From positions 1 through 51,934 of the forward strand of contig JAJFVE010000005.1 in NCBI GenBank assembly GCA_021371965.1: 51,934 nucleotides of DNA. Direction: 5' to 3'. The DNA comes from Planctomycetaceae bacterium (GTDB lineage: Bacteria; Planctomycetota; Phycisphaerae; SM23-33). Both the position numbers and the translations under genes were made by a program. Within the stretch, counting starts at the first letter, position 1. The number at the start of each line of letters is the position of its first letter. Shown piece after piece: positions 8,545 through 16,749 of the stretch. The notes beneath the pieces were generated by a model. It had not been told where the DNA came from and did not search any database. It was given only the letters and a program-made list of their open reading frames with translations.

Positions 8545-9494
8545 AAAGCTGTCCCGACAGGTGGCCCGTTCAGCAGGCGGTCGACGATGTAAGGCGGCCT
8601 CGCCTTGACTTCCATATACGTTTTACCGACATATTCCCCGAGCATCCCCACCAGCATCATCTGCAGCCCGCTGAAGGTGTACAGCGGCAGAGCCAACGAC
8701 GCCCATCCTGGGATCGTGCTGCCGACCACAGCTGCCATCAGAACCCAAAGCCCCATCAGGAGAGAAACTAGAAAGAGGATCGCACCGGCGGCAAAGGCCA
8801 GCCGCAGGGGAACATATGTGAACGAGGTGATGCCTTCGACGGCCAGCGCCAGCATCTTGCGCAGCGGATATTTTGTCTCCCCCGCCACCCGCTGTTGTCG
8901 CTCATAATAAAGCACGCAGTTGCGGAAACCCATCATCGGGAACATTCCGCGCAGAAACAGATTCACTTCCCGGAAATTGCGAAGCGTTTCGACCACGCGC
9001 CGCGTGATCATCCGGAAGTCTGCTGAATCGTGGATGAGCGGCACCCCCAGCCGTTTCAGCAGTTTGTAATACCCCCGAGCCGTCGTTCGTTTGGAAAAGG
9101 TGTCCGTCTCGCGCGAGCTGCGGGCGGCGTAGACGATGTCGCATCCTTCAGCCACTTTCGCAATCATCTGCTCGATGACCTCTGGCGGGTCCTGTAGATC
9201 AGCGTCAAGAGAGACGACCGCATCGCCAGTGGCATGATGAAGACCCGCCAGCAGAGCGGCCTGATGACCGAAGTTGCGGCTCAGCAGCACCACCCGGACA
9301 GTCGGATCCCGTTCTGACATTTCCTGGAGAATCCTTGGCGTCCCGTCGCTGGAGCCATCGTCGACGTAGAGTTGTTCGTACGACTCAATCACGCCCTGGC
9401 GGACCCAGCCCTCACACAAAGACTTCAGGCGCTGCGCCGTGATCCCCAAGGCCTGCTCTTCGTTGAAACAGGGAATTACAATGCTCAGTTTCAC
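8541..9494 (-). CDS. GT2 family glycosyltransferase, polyprenyl-phosphate sugar synthase type (DPM1/GtrB/ArnC-like)
   Basis: Transfers a sugar from a nucleotide donor to undecaprenyl phosphate at the inner face of the membrane. 317 residues: LSIVIPCFNEEQAL at the N-terminus, YVDDGSSDGT (about 44-53), VVSLDADLQDPP as the DXD-type motif (~92-103), and two C-terminal membrane helices after TSFTYVPLR, the usual GtrB/ArnC topology. Initiation is at GTG 9494 with AGGAG seven bases upstream. It is the first gene of a tightly packed three-gene minus-strand operon. The gap to the divergent beta-helix gene is ~170 bp and should hold both promoters; I could not pick out a convincing box. Function is sure at family level; the sugar is unknown. 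Confidence 0.9.
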   Translation of the reverse strand: MKLSIVIPCFNEEQALGITAQRLKSLCEGWVRQGVIESYEQLYVDDGSSDGTPRILQEMSERDPTVRVVLLSRNFGHQAALLAGLHHATGDAVVSLDADLQDPPEVIEQMIAKVAEGCDIVYAARSSRETDTFSKRTTARGYYKLLKRLGVPLIHDSADFRMITRRVVETLRNFREVNLFLRGMFPMMGFRNCVLYYERQQRVAGETKYPLRKMLALAVEGITSFTYVPLRLAFAAGAILFLVSLLMGLWVLMAAVVGSTIPGWASLALPLYTFSGLQMMLVGMLGEYVGKTYMEVKARPPYIVDRLLNGPPVGTAL

Positions 9495-9663
9495 CCCAGA
9501 CTCCTTTTAACACAACCCAAAAAGAAAGAACAGCCAAGCGTCACAGTAAGGAAAAGAAGAGAGTCCTTGTAGTTCTGGTATCGTCTAGTTGCGCAGCCGA
9601 CTTCAGGTGAACGACAGATTTTTCCAGCGGCACCGTAACACGGGCTGGCGGGTTGACTTAATC

Positions 9664-12078
9664 ATGAAGTTGTTGATGGATATTCCAACGGCAGCCGCAA
9701 TAGCGATTCTTCTGGCGGCGGTTGCGCAACCGCTGGCCAGAGCGGGCGAGATTTATGTTTCCCCCTCCGGCAATGATGCGGCGGCGGGGACGGCTGCGGC
9801 ACCGTTTGCCACGCTCGCTCGGGCGCGCGAGGCGGTGCGGGCTAAGATTGCCGGCGGGATGACGGAAGACGCCGTCGTTGTGCTACATGGGGGCAAGTAT
9901 CTTCTGGCTGAGCCGCTACGGCTGGACGAGCGCGACGGCGGGCGGGGTGGGCATTTTGTCATCTATAAAGCAGCCGCAGGCGAGCAGGCGGTGCTGTATT
10001 CGGGGCGGCCGATTACCGGCTGGCAGAAATGGAAGGGCGAGATTTATCGCGCGCCGGTTGAGAAGGGGCGGCGTTTTTTTCAGCTCTTCAACGGCCTGCG
10101 CGACGAACCGATGGCCCGTACGCCTAACCGCGGCAGCGGGTATCTGGGCGGAAAGGGCGCGGGGCGCGACGGGTACTTTTATCCCGAGGGCGTACTCCCG
10201 GCCACGTTCGACTTCGCCGACGCCAATGTCTTTGTCTGGATGAAGAGCAACTGGTTCTCGAACTTCTGCCAGGTGACGGCCGTCGACTTCGCGGCGCGCC
10301 GCCTGACGCTGAGCCCCCAGGCGGGGCTGGAGCCCTACGGCGGCCGCGCGTGGATCGCCGGCGTGCTCGAGCTGCTGGACGAACCGGGCGAATGGTGCCT
10401 CAAGCACAAGGAAGGCTGGCTGTACTATTGGCCGCGGGGGCCCATCGAGCGTCAGGAGATCATCGCCCCGACCGCCCCGCGCGTCTTTGACATTCGCGGC
10501 AGCGGGCCCGATAAGCAGGTCTCCAACATCCGCATCGAAGGGCTGACCATTGGCGGGGCGGACTTCTCATCGAGCTTCGGCCTCTCGGGCAACAACAGCT
10601 TCTCCGACGCCAACGGCGCGATCCACATCGAGAACGCCCACCACATCACGATTGACGGCTGCAAGATTCTCAACCCCGGCATGGCGGGCGTCTACATGGC
10701 CGGGCGTGCGAAGAACAACACGGTCAAGAACTGCTGGATCGAGCGTGCGGGCTTCGCGGGCATTTACATGTGCGGCTTCCGGCAGGGCGATCCGCAGTTC
10801 AAGTCGGCCGCCGAGTCGGACGTGAACAAGGGTCACGTCATCACGAACAATTTCATTCACGACTGCGGGCTCTTCGCCGGCCACGGCGTGGGCATCCAGT
10901 TTTACCAGAGCGGCGACAACGAGATTTCGCATAACCGCATCGCCCGCGCGCCGCGGTACGGGGTCAGCTACAAGGGCCTGCGGATGGGCGCACTGGGCAA
11001 GACGCTCTACGGCAAGCCCAAGACGCTCGAGACGTACTTCGAAGCCGCGCACGGCCGCAACGTCCGCGTGGCGTACAACGACATCTCCAATGTCTGCCGC
11101 GACAGCCACGACTGCGGGGCCATCGAGAGCTGGGGGGTCGGGCGCGACTGCGTGTGGGAGTACAACGCCCTGCACGACATCGACAAGGCGGTGGACTGGA
11201 ACGGCTACGGATTCGTGATCTACGGCGACGACGGCAGCCAGTACCTCACGCTGCAGGGCAACGTCGTCTATCACTGCTACGGCGGCGGGCTGTTCGGCCT
11301 GACGAACCTCAAGGGGCTCGACAACGCCCTGGTGAACAACATCGTAGCCGACAGCAGCTTCGGCCGCATGATCACGATCTTTCCGCAGTACGAGCCGGGC
11401 GGGAACATCTCGGTGGCTCACAACATTTTCAACATGCGCGGCGGCCTGTACACCACCGGCAATAACCGGGCGGCCCGGATCAAGGAGATCGACTACAACG
11501 TGATCTTCCCGCCGCACCGCGATTTCCACCAGCACGGCTTCGACAAGCACAGCGTGCAGGAGGACCCGCAGTTCGACCGCAAGCGCGCGGCGTGGGATTC
11601 GACGTACACAGACTACGCCCTCAAGCCAGCCAGCCCGGCCCTCAAGCTGGGGTTCAAGCCGATCCCGCTGGAGAAGATCGGGCTGACGGCGGACTTCCCC
11701 TTCGACAAGTCGCTGATGTTCCGCAAGGACGCCGGCGAGCGAATCCAGGCCGAGGACTTCGACCGCATGCAGGCGCTGCGCACCGCCGGCGGAACGGGCA
11801 TCTACAACATGGGCGATGGGTCCTGGGCCCGATACGCCAACGTGGACTTCGGCAAAGGCGGGCACAAGACCTTCAAACTCTTCGCTGACCTGGGCAAGGA
11901 CATCACCGTGACCGCCCGCCTCGACAGCCCGACCGGCCCGGTGATCGCGACGGTCAAGAGCGCCGGCGCCAAAGGCACGCAAATCCACACCGCCCCGGCC
12001 GCGCCCACTGCCGGCGCACACATGCTCTACCTGGTCTTCTCCGGCGGCGGGTTCGTCGACTGGTTCGTGTTCGAGTAG
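9664..12078 (+). CDS. Secreted right-handed parallel beta-helix protein with C-terminal CBM6-like domain
   Basis: About 804 residues. The signal peptide is MKLLMDIPTAAAIAILLAAV..., probably cleaved after ARA before GEIYVSPSGNDAAAGT, the entry motif of planctomycete pectate-lyase-like beta-helix proteins. Helical rungs with N-rich turns follow (HITIDGCKILNPGMAGVYMA, NNTVKNCWIERAGFAGIYM, HVITNNFIHDCG). Residues ~693-804 resemble CBM6: RIQAEDFDRM, YNMGDGSWARYANVDFGKG, and ending in VDWFVFE. Likely an extracytoplasmic polysaccharide lyase, hydrolase or epimerase; catalytic residues cannot be assigned from sequence alone. ATG 9664 is chosen because longer frames put basic non-signal sequence in front. 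It is convergent with the anti-sigma gene, 13 bp away. Confidence 0.85.
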   Translation: MKLLMDIPTAAAIAILLAAVAQPLARAGEIYVSPSGNDAAAGTAAAPFATLARAREAVRAKIAGGMTEDAVVVLHGGKYLLAEPLRLDERDGGRGGHFVIYKAAAGEQAVLYSGRPITGWQKWKGEIYRAPVEKGRRFFQLFNGLRDEPMARTPNRGSGYLGGKGAGRDGYFYPEGVLPATFDFADANVFVWMKSNWFSNFCQVTAVDFAARRLTLSPQAGLEPYGGRAWIAGVLELLDEPGEWCLKHKEGWLYYWPRGPIERQEIIAPTAPRVFDIRGSGPDKQVSNIRIEGLTIGGADFSSSFGLSGNNSFSDANGAIHIENAHHITIDGCKILNPGMAGVYMAGRAKNNTVKNCWIERAGFAGIYMCGFRQGDPQFKSAAESDVNKGHVITNNFIHDCGLFAGHGVGIQFYQSGDNEISHNRIARAPRYGVSYKGLRMGALGKTLYGKPKTLETYFEAAHGRNVRVAYNDISNVCRDSHDCGAIESWGVGRDCVWEYNALHDIDKAVDWNGYGFVIYGDDGSQYLTLQGNVVYHCYGGGLFGLTNLKGLDNALVNNIVADSSFGRMITIFPQYEPGGNISVAHNIFNMRGGLYTTGNNRAARIKEIDYNVIFPPHRDFHQHGFDKHSVQEDPQFDRKRAAWDSTYTDYALKPASPALKLGFKPIPLEKIGLTADFPFDKSLMFRKDAGERIQAEDFDRMQALRTAGGTGIYNMGDGSWARYANVDFGKGGHKTFKLFADLGKDITVTARLDSPTGPVIATVKSAGAKGTQIHTAPAAPTAGAHMLYLVFSGGGFVDWFVFE

Positions 12079-12091
12079 TTCTGCATGCCGC

Positions 12092-13108
12092 TCATGGCTG
12101 CGGGGTACTGCAGAAGTCCGGCAGGAGGAAGGTGTCGGTGTCGCTGACGGGTTTTTCGTCTCCGCGGTAGTCAGTGATATCGCCGGCGAGGTAGATGTTG
12201 TCGCCATTGACGCCCACCAGCGGCCCGCTCGACCAGGCCGATCGCATGTTCAGGTAAAGGACGTTCTGCCCGCTCTCATCGTGGTTGGGGCTGACCAGCC
12301 GCCCGGCGCGATGGTTCTCGACGCTGCTGCGGACGAATCGCCCGCCGGCGAAGACCGGGGTGCGGTCGGCGAGAATGGCCATCGAGCCGGCGAGGTTGCC
12401 CATCTGCACGATGGACAGCCCGCGGCTGCCCAGGCTGTGCTGATAGGAATAGGTCACGTCGTCGGCTTGGGGAAAGTCCCTTAGCGATCGTGCATCGTAT
12501 TCGACACGCGGGCGCTCCTGCGCGGCGCCCGGGCAGCGAAACGCCCGCTGGTCGACGTATCCGGAGGAGACCAGGCGGAACAACGCGCTGGAGTTGCTGG
12601 CCGCGGCGCGGGCCGAACCGTCGAGCCATCGCCCCGCCTGAGCGCGGGCGGCGGGCAGGAACCCGTCGTTGGCGTGCGCGTAGGCGGTCATGCCGGTGCC
12701 GATCTGGCCCAGTTGCCCCTGGCACAGGATCGAGAGCTCTTTCTGGCGAGCCTCGCTGCGCCACATGCCAAAGACGCTGACGAGCACCAACAAGATCGCC
12801 GCCACGGCTGCCAGTTCGCGCAGCGAAAACGTCGGGCGTCGCACGGTGCGGCCGATCTGCTCGCGCGCGAGCAATTCGTTAGTGTGCTGGTACTGGCGGA
12901 TGCGGTGAAGGGTTTTCTGGACAAGGTCGTCCGGCGGGGCCACGGGCGGGAGGCGTTTGGCGGCCGACAGCGCATTGGCGATGCTATCGTGAAGTTCTCG
13001 CAAATCAGGTTCGGCGTCGAGGCGCCGTTTTACGGCGTCGACATGCTCGCCGTCCTGGCCCAGGAGAAGGTCGATCAACAGCGCCTGGTCTTCTTGTCCA
13101 ATCGCCAT
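12092..13108 (-). CDS. Anti-sigma-type membrane protein with a pseudopilin-like periplasmic domain
   Basis: 338 residues following the ECF sigma gene by 5 bp, with GAGG eight bases before ATG 13108. Residues 1-85 are an acidic helical region in the position of an anti-sigma domain (LRRLDAEPDLRELHD-like) without the HXXXCXXC zinc site. Then comes TFSLRELAAVAAILLVLVSV (~92-111), which imitates the class III signal/TM of type IV pilins. Next is ILCQGQLGQIGTGMTAYAHA and NDGFLP, the pattern CxxNLRQIGxAxxxYAxxNxGxLP of planctomycete pseudopilin (DUF1559-like) proteins. So the sensor half appears to be a pilin-like fold. Known: ECF partners downstream of sigma genes are usually anti-sigma factors. 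Inferred: this one senses an envelope signal through the pilin-like domain. Confidence 0.7.
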   Translation of the reverse strand: MAIGQEDQALLIDLLLGQDGEHVDAVKRRLDAEPDLRELHDSIANALSAAKRLPPVAPPDDLVQKTLHRIRQYQHTNELLAREQIGRTVRRPTFSLRELAAVAAILLVLVSVFGMWRSEARQKELSILCQGQLGQIGTGMTAYAHANDGFLPAARAQAGRWLDGSARAAASNSSALFRLVSSGYVDQRAFRCPGAAQERPRVEYDARSLRDFPQADDVTYSYQHSLGSRGLSIVQMGNLAGSMAILADRTPVFAGGRFVRSSVENHRAGRLVSPNHDESGQNVLYLNMRSAWSSGPLVGVNGDNIYLAGDITDYRGDEKPVSDTDTFLLPDFCSTPQP

Positions 13109-13113
13109 GTCAT

Positions 13114-13710
13114 CTACCTCTTCGCAGAGGCCCTCCATTTTTGTGCAAAAAGCGACACTGCCGCATGTATCCTCGATTTGATGGTACCGAGCGGTGCATC
13201 CAGTATTTCCGCGATCTCCTTATAGGGCATCCCGTGGAAATAGCTCATCAACAGCACCACGCGCAGATGCTCCGGCATCTCATCAACAATATTCTGTACG
13301 GCCTCCTGGACCTCAAGGTTCGAAAGACTTTCTTCCGGCGGGGGAACATCGGAGGGAATGAGGTTGCCGTACGAGATGCTCTCGGCGCTGGAATCGACGG
13401 CCACATCAAGCGAGACCGCCCGGCGGCGCGAGCGGCTGCGGAGGGCGTCGCGGGCCTTGTTGGCGGCGATGGTGAATAGCCAGGGCTTGAGGCGTTTGGT
13501 CTGGTCGAACAGGGCGGCGGAGAGATGAAGCTGCAGAAAAGTTTCCTGAAAAATGTCCTCGGCCAGCGCCGGATCGCCGGTGAAGCGGGCCAGGAAGTTA
13601 TACAATTCATTGCGGTAGAGGTCGATCAAGGCAGCGAAGGCTTCCTGATCGCCATCGAGATAGCGCTGGAGAAACTGGATATCCTGCGGAATGTGCTCGA
13701 TTGTGGGCAA
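13114..13710 (-). CDS. ECF RNA polymerase sigma factor (sigma-70 family, RpoE-like)
   Basis: 198 residues. Region 2 spans ~10-85: FAALIDLYRNELYNFLARFT, then DIFQETFLQL (the -10 recognition/melting helix) and KPWLFTIAANKARDALR. Region 4 spans ~135-195: PEHLRVVLLMSYFHGMPYKE, IAEILDAPLGTIKSRIHAAV. The linker is acidic and proline-rich. It is the first gene of a two-gene operon with the anti-sigma-like protein. No anti-sigma or C-terminal extension is fused here. Targets are unknown; the adjacent secreted polysaccharide genes are candidates by position only. Confidence 0.93.
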   Translation of the reverse strand: MPTIEHIPQDIQFLQRYLDGDQEAFAALIDLYRNELYNFLARFTGDPALAEDIFQETFLQLHLSAALFDQTKRLKPWLFTIAANKARDALRSRSRRRAVSLDVAVDSSAESISYGNLIPSDVPPPEESLSNLEVQEAVQNIVDEMPEHLRVVLLMSYFHGMPYKEIAEILDAPLGTIKSRIHAAVSLFAQKWRASAKR

Positions 13711-13732
13711 ACGTCGCTTCCACCGTTTGAGA

Positions 13733-13763
13733 CGGCGACACTCCGTCGCCGCAACCCATTATA
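13733..13763 (-). promoter_or_regulatory. Candidate promoter and leader hairpin of the ECF operon
   Basis: On the minus strand TATAAT lies at 13763-13758, ~50 bp before the sigma start, with no good -35 at 16-18 bp. Directly downstream is a 7-bp stem CGGCGAC / GTCGCCG with a 5-nt loop inside GACGGAGTGTCGCCGTC, itself a palindromic sequence of the repeat type seen in other gaps. Because the -35 is poor, autoregulation through another sigma is possible. Confidence 0.35.
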
Positions 13764-13887
13764 CCGCATGGGCGAGCGCTCATCGGGCGCAACACGATAC
13801 CACGTGCAACGCCCGAGGGCAAAAGCCTTTGCCTTTTTCGCCGGGTGGGCTATCCTGAGCGGGGAAGGCGAGCCGGCTTCCGAGATC

Positions 13888-13970
13888 CTCCTCGTCGTCG
13901 TCCTCGGTTTTTGGTGCCGGGGAAACAACCGACGACGAGGACGAAGAACGACGAGGACGAGAACGAGGAC
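13888..13970. repeat. GACGAGGAC simple inverted repeat; supplies the downstream ribosome-binding site
   Basis: Left arm CCTCCTCGTCGTCGTCCTCG and right-arm units GACGACGAGGACGAAG, ACGACGAGGACGAG, AACGAGGAC form an imperfect inverted repeat around TTTTTGGTGCCGGGG. The last unit ends 3 bases before the heparinase-like start codon and provides its GAGG. Related sequence lies at ~15866-15897 (GACGACAAGGACTGC) and 15932-15961 (TCGTCCTTGTCCTCGTCGTC). Confidence 0.65.
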
Positions 13971-13973
13971 ATT

Positions 13974-15806
13974 ATGCGACGAGGTCTGCTGGCAACGCGT
14001 GACGAACTGACTGCCCTGCGGAGCAGAATCTCGCAGCGCCCCTTCGACCAGATCTACCAGCGCCTGCACAAGCGATGCGGCCTGATCCTGGAAACCGCGC
14101 CCATCTCGCAAATGCAGTGGGATTCGTCCTGGCGGGGCGGGCAGTGGTGCTCGGCCCTGCTGGCCGCTCGCGCCACGCAGGGTCGCATCCTCGACCTGGC
14201 CATCGCCCATCACATCGACCCCAACGCAGCCTTTCGCGACCGCGCGATCGAGGAGCTCAAGAATCTCGCCTCGTGGAGCCAGTGGCTCGACCCCTGCCAC
14301 GGCGACATGGCGGCCGACCTCTGCACCGCCGAGGCGGCCGTGGCGGCGGTGCTGGGACTGGACTGGCTGTGGGAGGACATGCGCGACGCCGACCGCCGCC
14401 ACGTGCTCGAGGCCGTCTCGAACAACGCGCTGGGCCCCTATCGCGGCGCGGTGGCCCAGAACACCTGGTGGCACACGTGCTATCACAATTGGAACGCCGT
14501 CATCAACGGCGGGATGGCCTTGGCGGCGATGGCCGTCGAGGACGACGACCCGCTCGGTGCGCCTGTGCGCGAGATGGCGATGGCCGGGCTCAAACATTTC
14601 TTCGACGCCCTGAGCGGCCAGGGTGGCTGGGACGAGGGGCCGGACTTCTGGGGCTACGCCATGCGGTACGTCCTGCTGCTGGGCGAGGCCGCAGCCCGCC
14701 TCGATGACGACCAGCGCATCCTGCACGCGCGGGGCATGAGCGCTACCGGCGAGTTCCCGGTGTACTTCTCGCCCAATGCTCACGCCGTGGGCTTTGGCGA
14801 CTCCTGGTCCATCCCGCTCCACGGCGCGCTGTACCTGCTGGTCAAACACCATCAGTGCCAGCCGCTGCTATGGTGGCTCGACACATACAGCTCGCCGCAC
14901 GATATTTCCGCCGGCGGATATTCCACCGGCGGATTTTCGCTGCTGATGCGTCCGGCCGGCCTGGCCACGCCCCAGAGCGTCCAGATGGAGCCGGTCAAGC
15001 CCTTCACGGCCGCCGGACTGGCGGCGATGGCGGATCAGTGGCCGCGACCGGCGTTCTACGCCGCCATCCGCAGCGGCGACCTTTCGGCCAATCACGCCCA
15101 CCACGACATCAACAGCCTGCAGCTCCAGGTCGACGGCGAGATGCTGCTGATCGATCCGGGCAGCCCGTCGTTCACGGCCGAGCACTTCGGCGCCCAGCGC
15201 GGCAGCCTCTATCACGTGCAGGCCCGGGCGCACAACACGCTGACGGTCGGGCGGCGCGACCACCAGATGGACAGCCAAGGCACCATCGCCGCCTGCTCGT
15301 CGGACGCCGCCAGCCGCTGGGTCTCCTGCGACGCCCAGACCGCCTGCGGCGACAACGTGCGATTCCTGCGGCAGATCGTCATGCTGCTCGACGCCAAGGG
15401 CGCCGGCCAGAAGCTCATCGTGCTCGACGAAGTCGACAACGCCGTGCCCGAACCGGTCGAACTGTTCTGGCACACCTTGGGCGAACTGGACCTGCTCGAT
15501 CAGTCCGGCGCCATCGTCGGCGCCAAGGCCGGAGTCCACTTCGCCATCGCATCCAGCGTGCCCGTCGAGATGGACATCAGCACCCGCGGCGCCTTCCACG
15601 GCGGACGCCACACGACCCTCTGCGCCGCGGCGGCCGCCGCCTCGCAGGTGCGCATCGCCAGCGTCTTCTCGCGCAATAAGATCACCGGCAAAGTCACCAT
15701 CAGCGAAAACGCCGACGGGCGAATCACCGTCCACGCCGGGCGGGCGGTCGTGAAGTTCGAGCGAACCCGCGGCGGCCTGAAACTGACCGAGGCGAAGCTG
15801 AGTTAG
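13974..15806 (+). CDS. Heparinase II/III-like polysaccharide lyase family protein
   Basis: 610 residues, two-domain layout of Hepar_II_III enzymes. An N-terminal alpha/alpha toroid (to ~360) includes AQNTWWHTCYHNWNAVINGG with the Asn/His-rich active-site floor, and EGPDFWGYAMRYVLLL. A C-terminal beta-sandwich begins at LSANHAHHDINSLQLQVDGE (~372-391) and LLIDPGSP, the family hallmark that brings His to the catalytic site. No signal peptide is visible, so it may act on imported oligosaccharides, unlike most secreted lyases. ATG 13974 is chosen because the longer frame is repeat-encoded low-complexity sequence, and GAGG stands six bases before this ATG. Substrate (uronic-acid polymer) is inferred from family. 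Confidence 0.85.
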   Translation: MRRGLLATRDELTALRSRISQRPFDQIYQRLHKRCGLILETAPISQMQWDSSWRGGQWCSALLAARATQGRILDLAIAHHIDPNAAFRDRAIEELKNLASWSQWLDPCHGDMAADLCTAEAAVAAVLGLDWLWEDMRDADRRHVLEAVSNNALGPYRGAVAQNTWWHTCYHNWNAVINGGMALAAMAVEDDDPLGAPVREMAMAGLKHFFDALSGQGGWDEGPDFWGYAMRYVLLLGEAAARLDDDQRILHARGMSATGEFPVYFSPNAHAVGFGDSWSIPLHGALYLLVKHHQCQPLLWWLDTYSSPHDISAGGYSTGGFSLLMRPAGLATPQSVQMEPVKPFTAAGLAAMADQWPRPAFYAAIRSGDLSANHAHHDINSLQLQVDGEMLLIDPGSPSFTAEHFGAQRGSLYHVQARAHNTLTVGRRDHQMDSQGTIAACSSDAASRWVSCDAQTACGDNVRFLRQIVMLLDAKGAGQKLIVLDEVDNAVPEPVELFWHTLGELDLLDQSGAIVGAKAGVHFAIASSVPVEMDISTRGAFHGGRHTTLCAAAAAASQVRIASVFSRNKITGKVTISENADGRITVHAGRAVVKFERTRGGLKLTEAKLS

Positions 15807-15808
15807 AA

Positions 15809-15845
15809 AATGGGGACTGTCCCGCTGTCTGGGACTGTCCCCATT
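15809..15845. repeat. Inverted repeat AATGGGGACTGTCCC type after the heparinase-like gene
   Basis: Arms of 15 bp (AATGGGGACTGTCCC / GGGACTGTCCCCATT) pair with one central mismatch around a 7-nt loop. It starts 2 bp after the stop codon. It has no T run, so it may act as an mRNA 3' stabiliser or weak terminator, not a classical one. Confidence 0.75.
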
Positions 15846-16024
15846 CTCTTGCCCGGACCCGAAAAGGACGACAAGGACTGCAGGGACAGCAAAGACGAAG
15901 ATGGGGACCGCCTCGTTGGAGTGGTTCTCTCTTTTCGTCCTTGTCCTCGTCGTCGGTTTTGTCTTCTCGTCTCCCTCAACAACGGTCATTGCACACCCCG
16001 CCCCGCGTGGGTATATTCTTCTAC

Positions 16025-16660
16025 ATGACCGCTGGCACATACAGTGCGTTGGATAGTAATGTGCTGGTGCTGAACAGGCACTATGCTGCCGTGCATGTTG
16101 TCTCGGCGCGGCGGGCGCTGACGATGTTGTTCAAGAACATCGCCGAGATCGTCTCCGTCGAGGACAGCCAATACCTCTCCTACGACTTCGATACCTGGCG
16201 CGAGGTCAGCGAGCAGCGAGCCAAGTACCAGCGCGACCACTATGACTGGGTGCGCTGCGTGAAGTTCGAGCTGGCCGTGCCCCGCATCGTGCGGCTGCTG
16301 TTCTACGATCGCCTGCCGAAGATCCCCGTCAAGTTCACGCGGCGCAACATCTACGCCCGCGACCGAAACCGCTGCCAGTACTGCGGCAAGAAGTTCCCCA
16401 CCACCGAACTGAGCCTCGACCACATCGTCCCGCGAAGCCGCGGCGGCGGGGCCTCCTGGACCAACATCGTCTGCTGCTGCGTCGAGTGCAACAGCCGCAA
16501 GGGCGGACGCCTGCCCGAAGAGGCCGGAATGAAACTCATCACCGAGCCCGTGCGCCCCAAACGCTCCCCTGTCGTCACCCTGCGCCTGACGAGCCTGAAA
16601 TACGCCTCCTGGAAACAGTTCCTCGACGCGGCGTACTGGAACGTCGAACTCAAAGACTGA
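16025..16660 (+). CDS. HNH endonuclease domain protein
   Basis: 211 residues. The C-terminal half holds a textbook HNH nuclease: IYARDRNRCQYCGKKFPTTE, LSLDHIVPRSRGG, then WTNIVCCCVECNSRKGGR. Two CXXC pairs bind a structural zinc, and the His of LDHIVPR with the Asn and His-equivalent positions forms the metal site. The N-terminal ~90 residues (ALDSNVLVLNRHYAAVHVVS) are typical of stand-alone bacterial HNH proteins linked to general DNA processing. No toxin or restriction partner is adjacent. ATG 16025 is used because upstream frame is repeat-derived sequence; the ribosome-binding site is weak. Role in DNA repair or defence is undetermined. Confidence 0.88.
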   Translation: MTAGTYSALDSNVLVLNRHYAAVHVVSARRALTMLFKNIAEIVSVEDSQYLSYDFDTWREVSEQRAKYQRDHYDWVRCVKFELAVPRIVRLLFYDRLPKIPVKFTRRNIYARDRNRCQYCGKKFPTTELSLDHIVPRSRGGGASWTNIVCCCVECNSRKGGRLPEEAGMKLITEPVRPKRSPVVTLRLTSLKYASWKQFLDAAYWNVELKD

Positions 16661-16678
16661 CGCTGCTTTCGCACGGGG

Positions 16679-16712
16679 TTTAGCTTTCCGCTTGCGGCTT
16701 AGAGTCTTTTTC
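16679..16712. terminator. Weak hairpin plus T-rich run after the HNH gene
   Basis: CCGCTTGCGG forms a short stem inside TTTAGCTTTCCGCTTGCGG, followed by CTTAGAGTCTTTTTCTTC. Could end the HNH transcript; the stem is only four to five base pairs. Confidence 0.35.
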
Positions 16713-16749
16713 TTCTCACTTGATGCCTCCGCCGCTACTATTGCGCCCG

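Noticed and set aside
10567..12207. 546-codon minus-strand frame opposite the beta-helix gene
   Set aside because: Mirror of the codon bias of the plus-strand gene; no start signal and no family features.
13888..13970. Possible acidic-repeat N-terminus of the heparinase-like protein
   Set aside because: The frame would read NDEDENEDI directly from a simple repeat; ATG 13974 has the ribosome-binding site and a normal family start.
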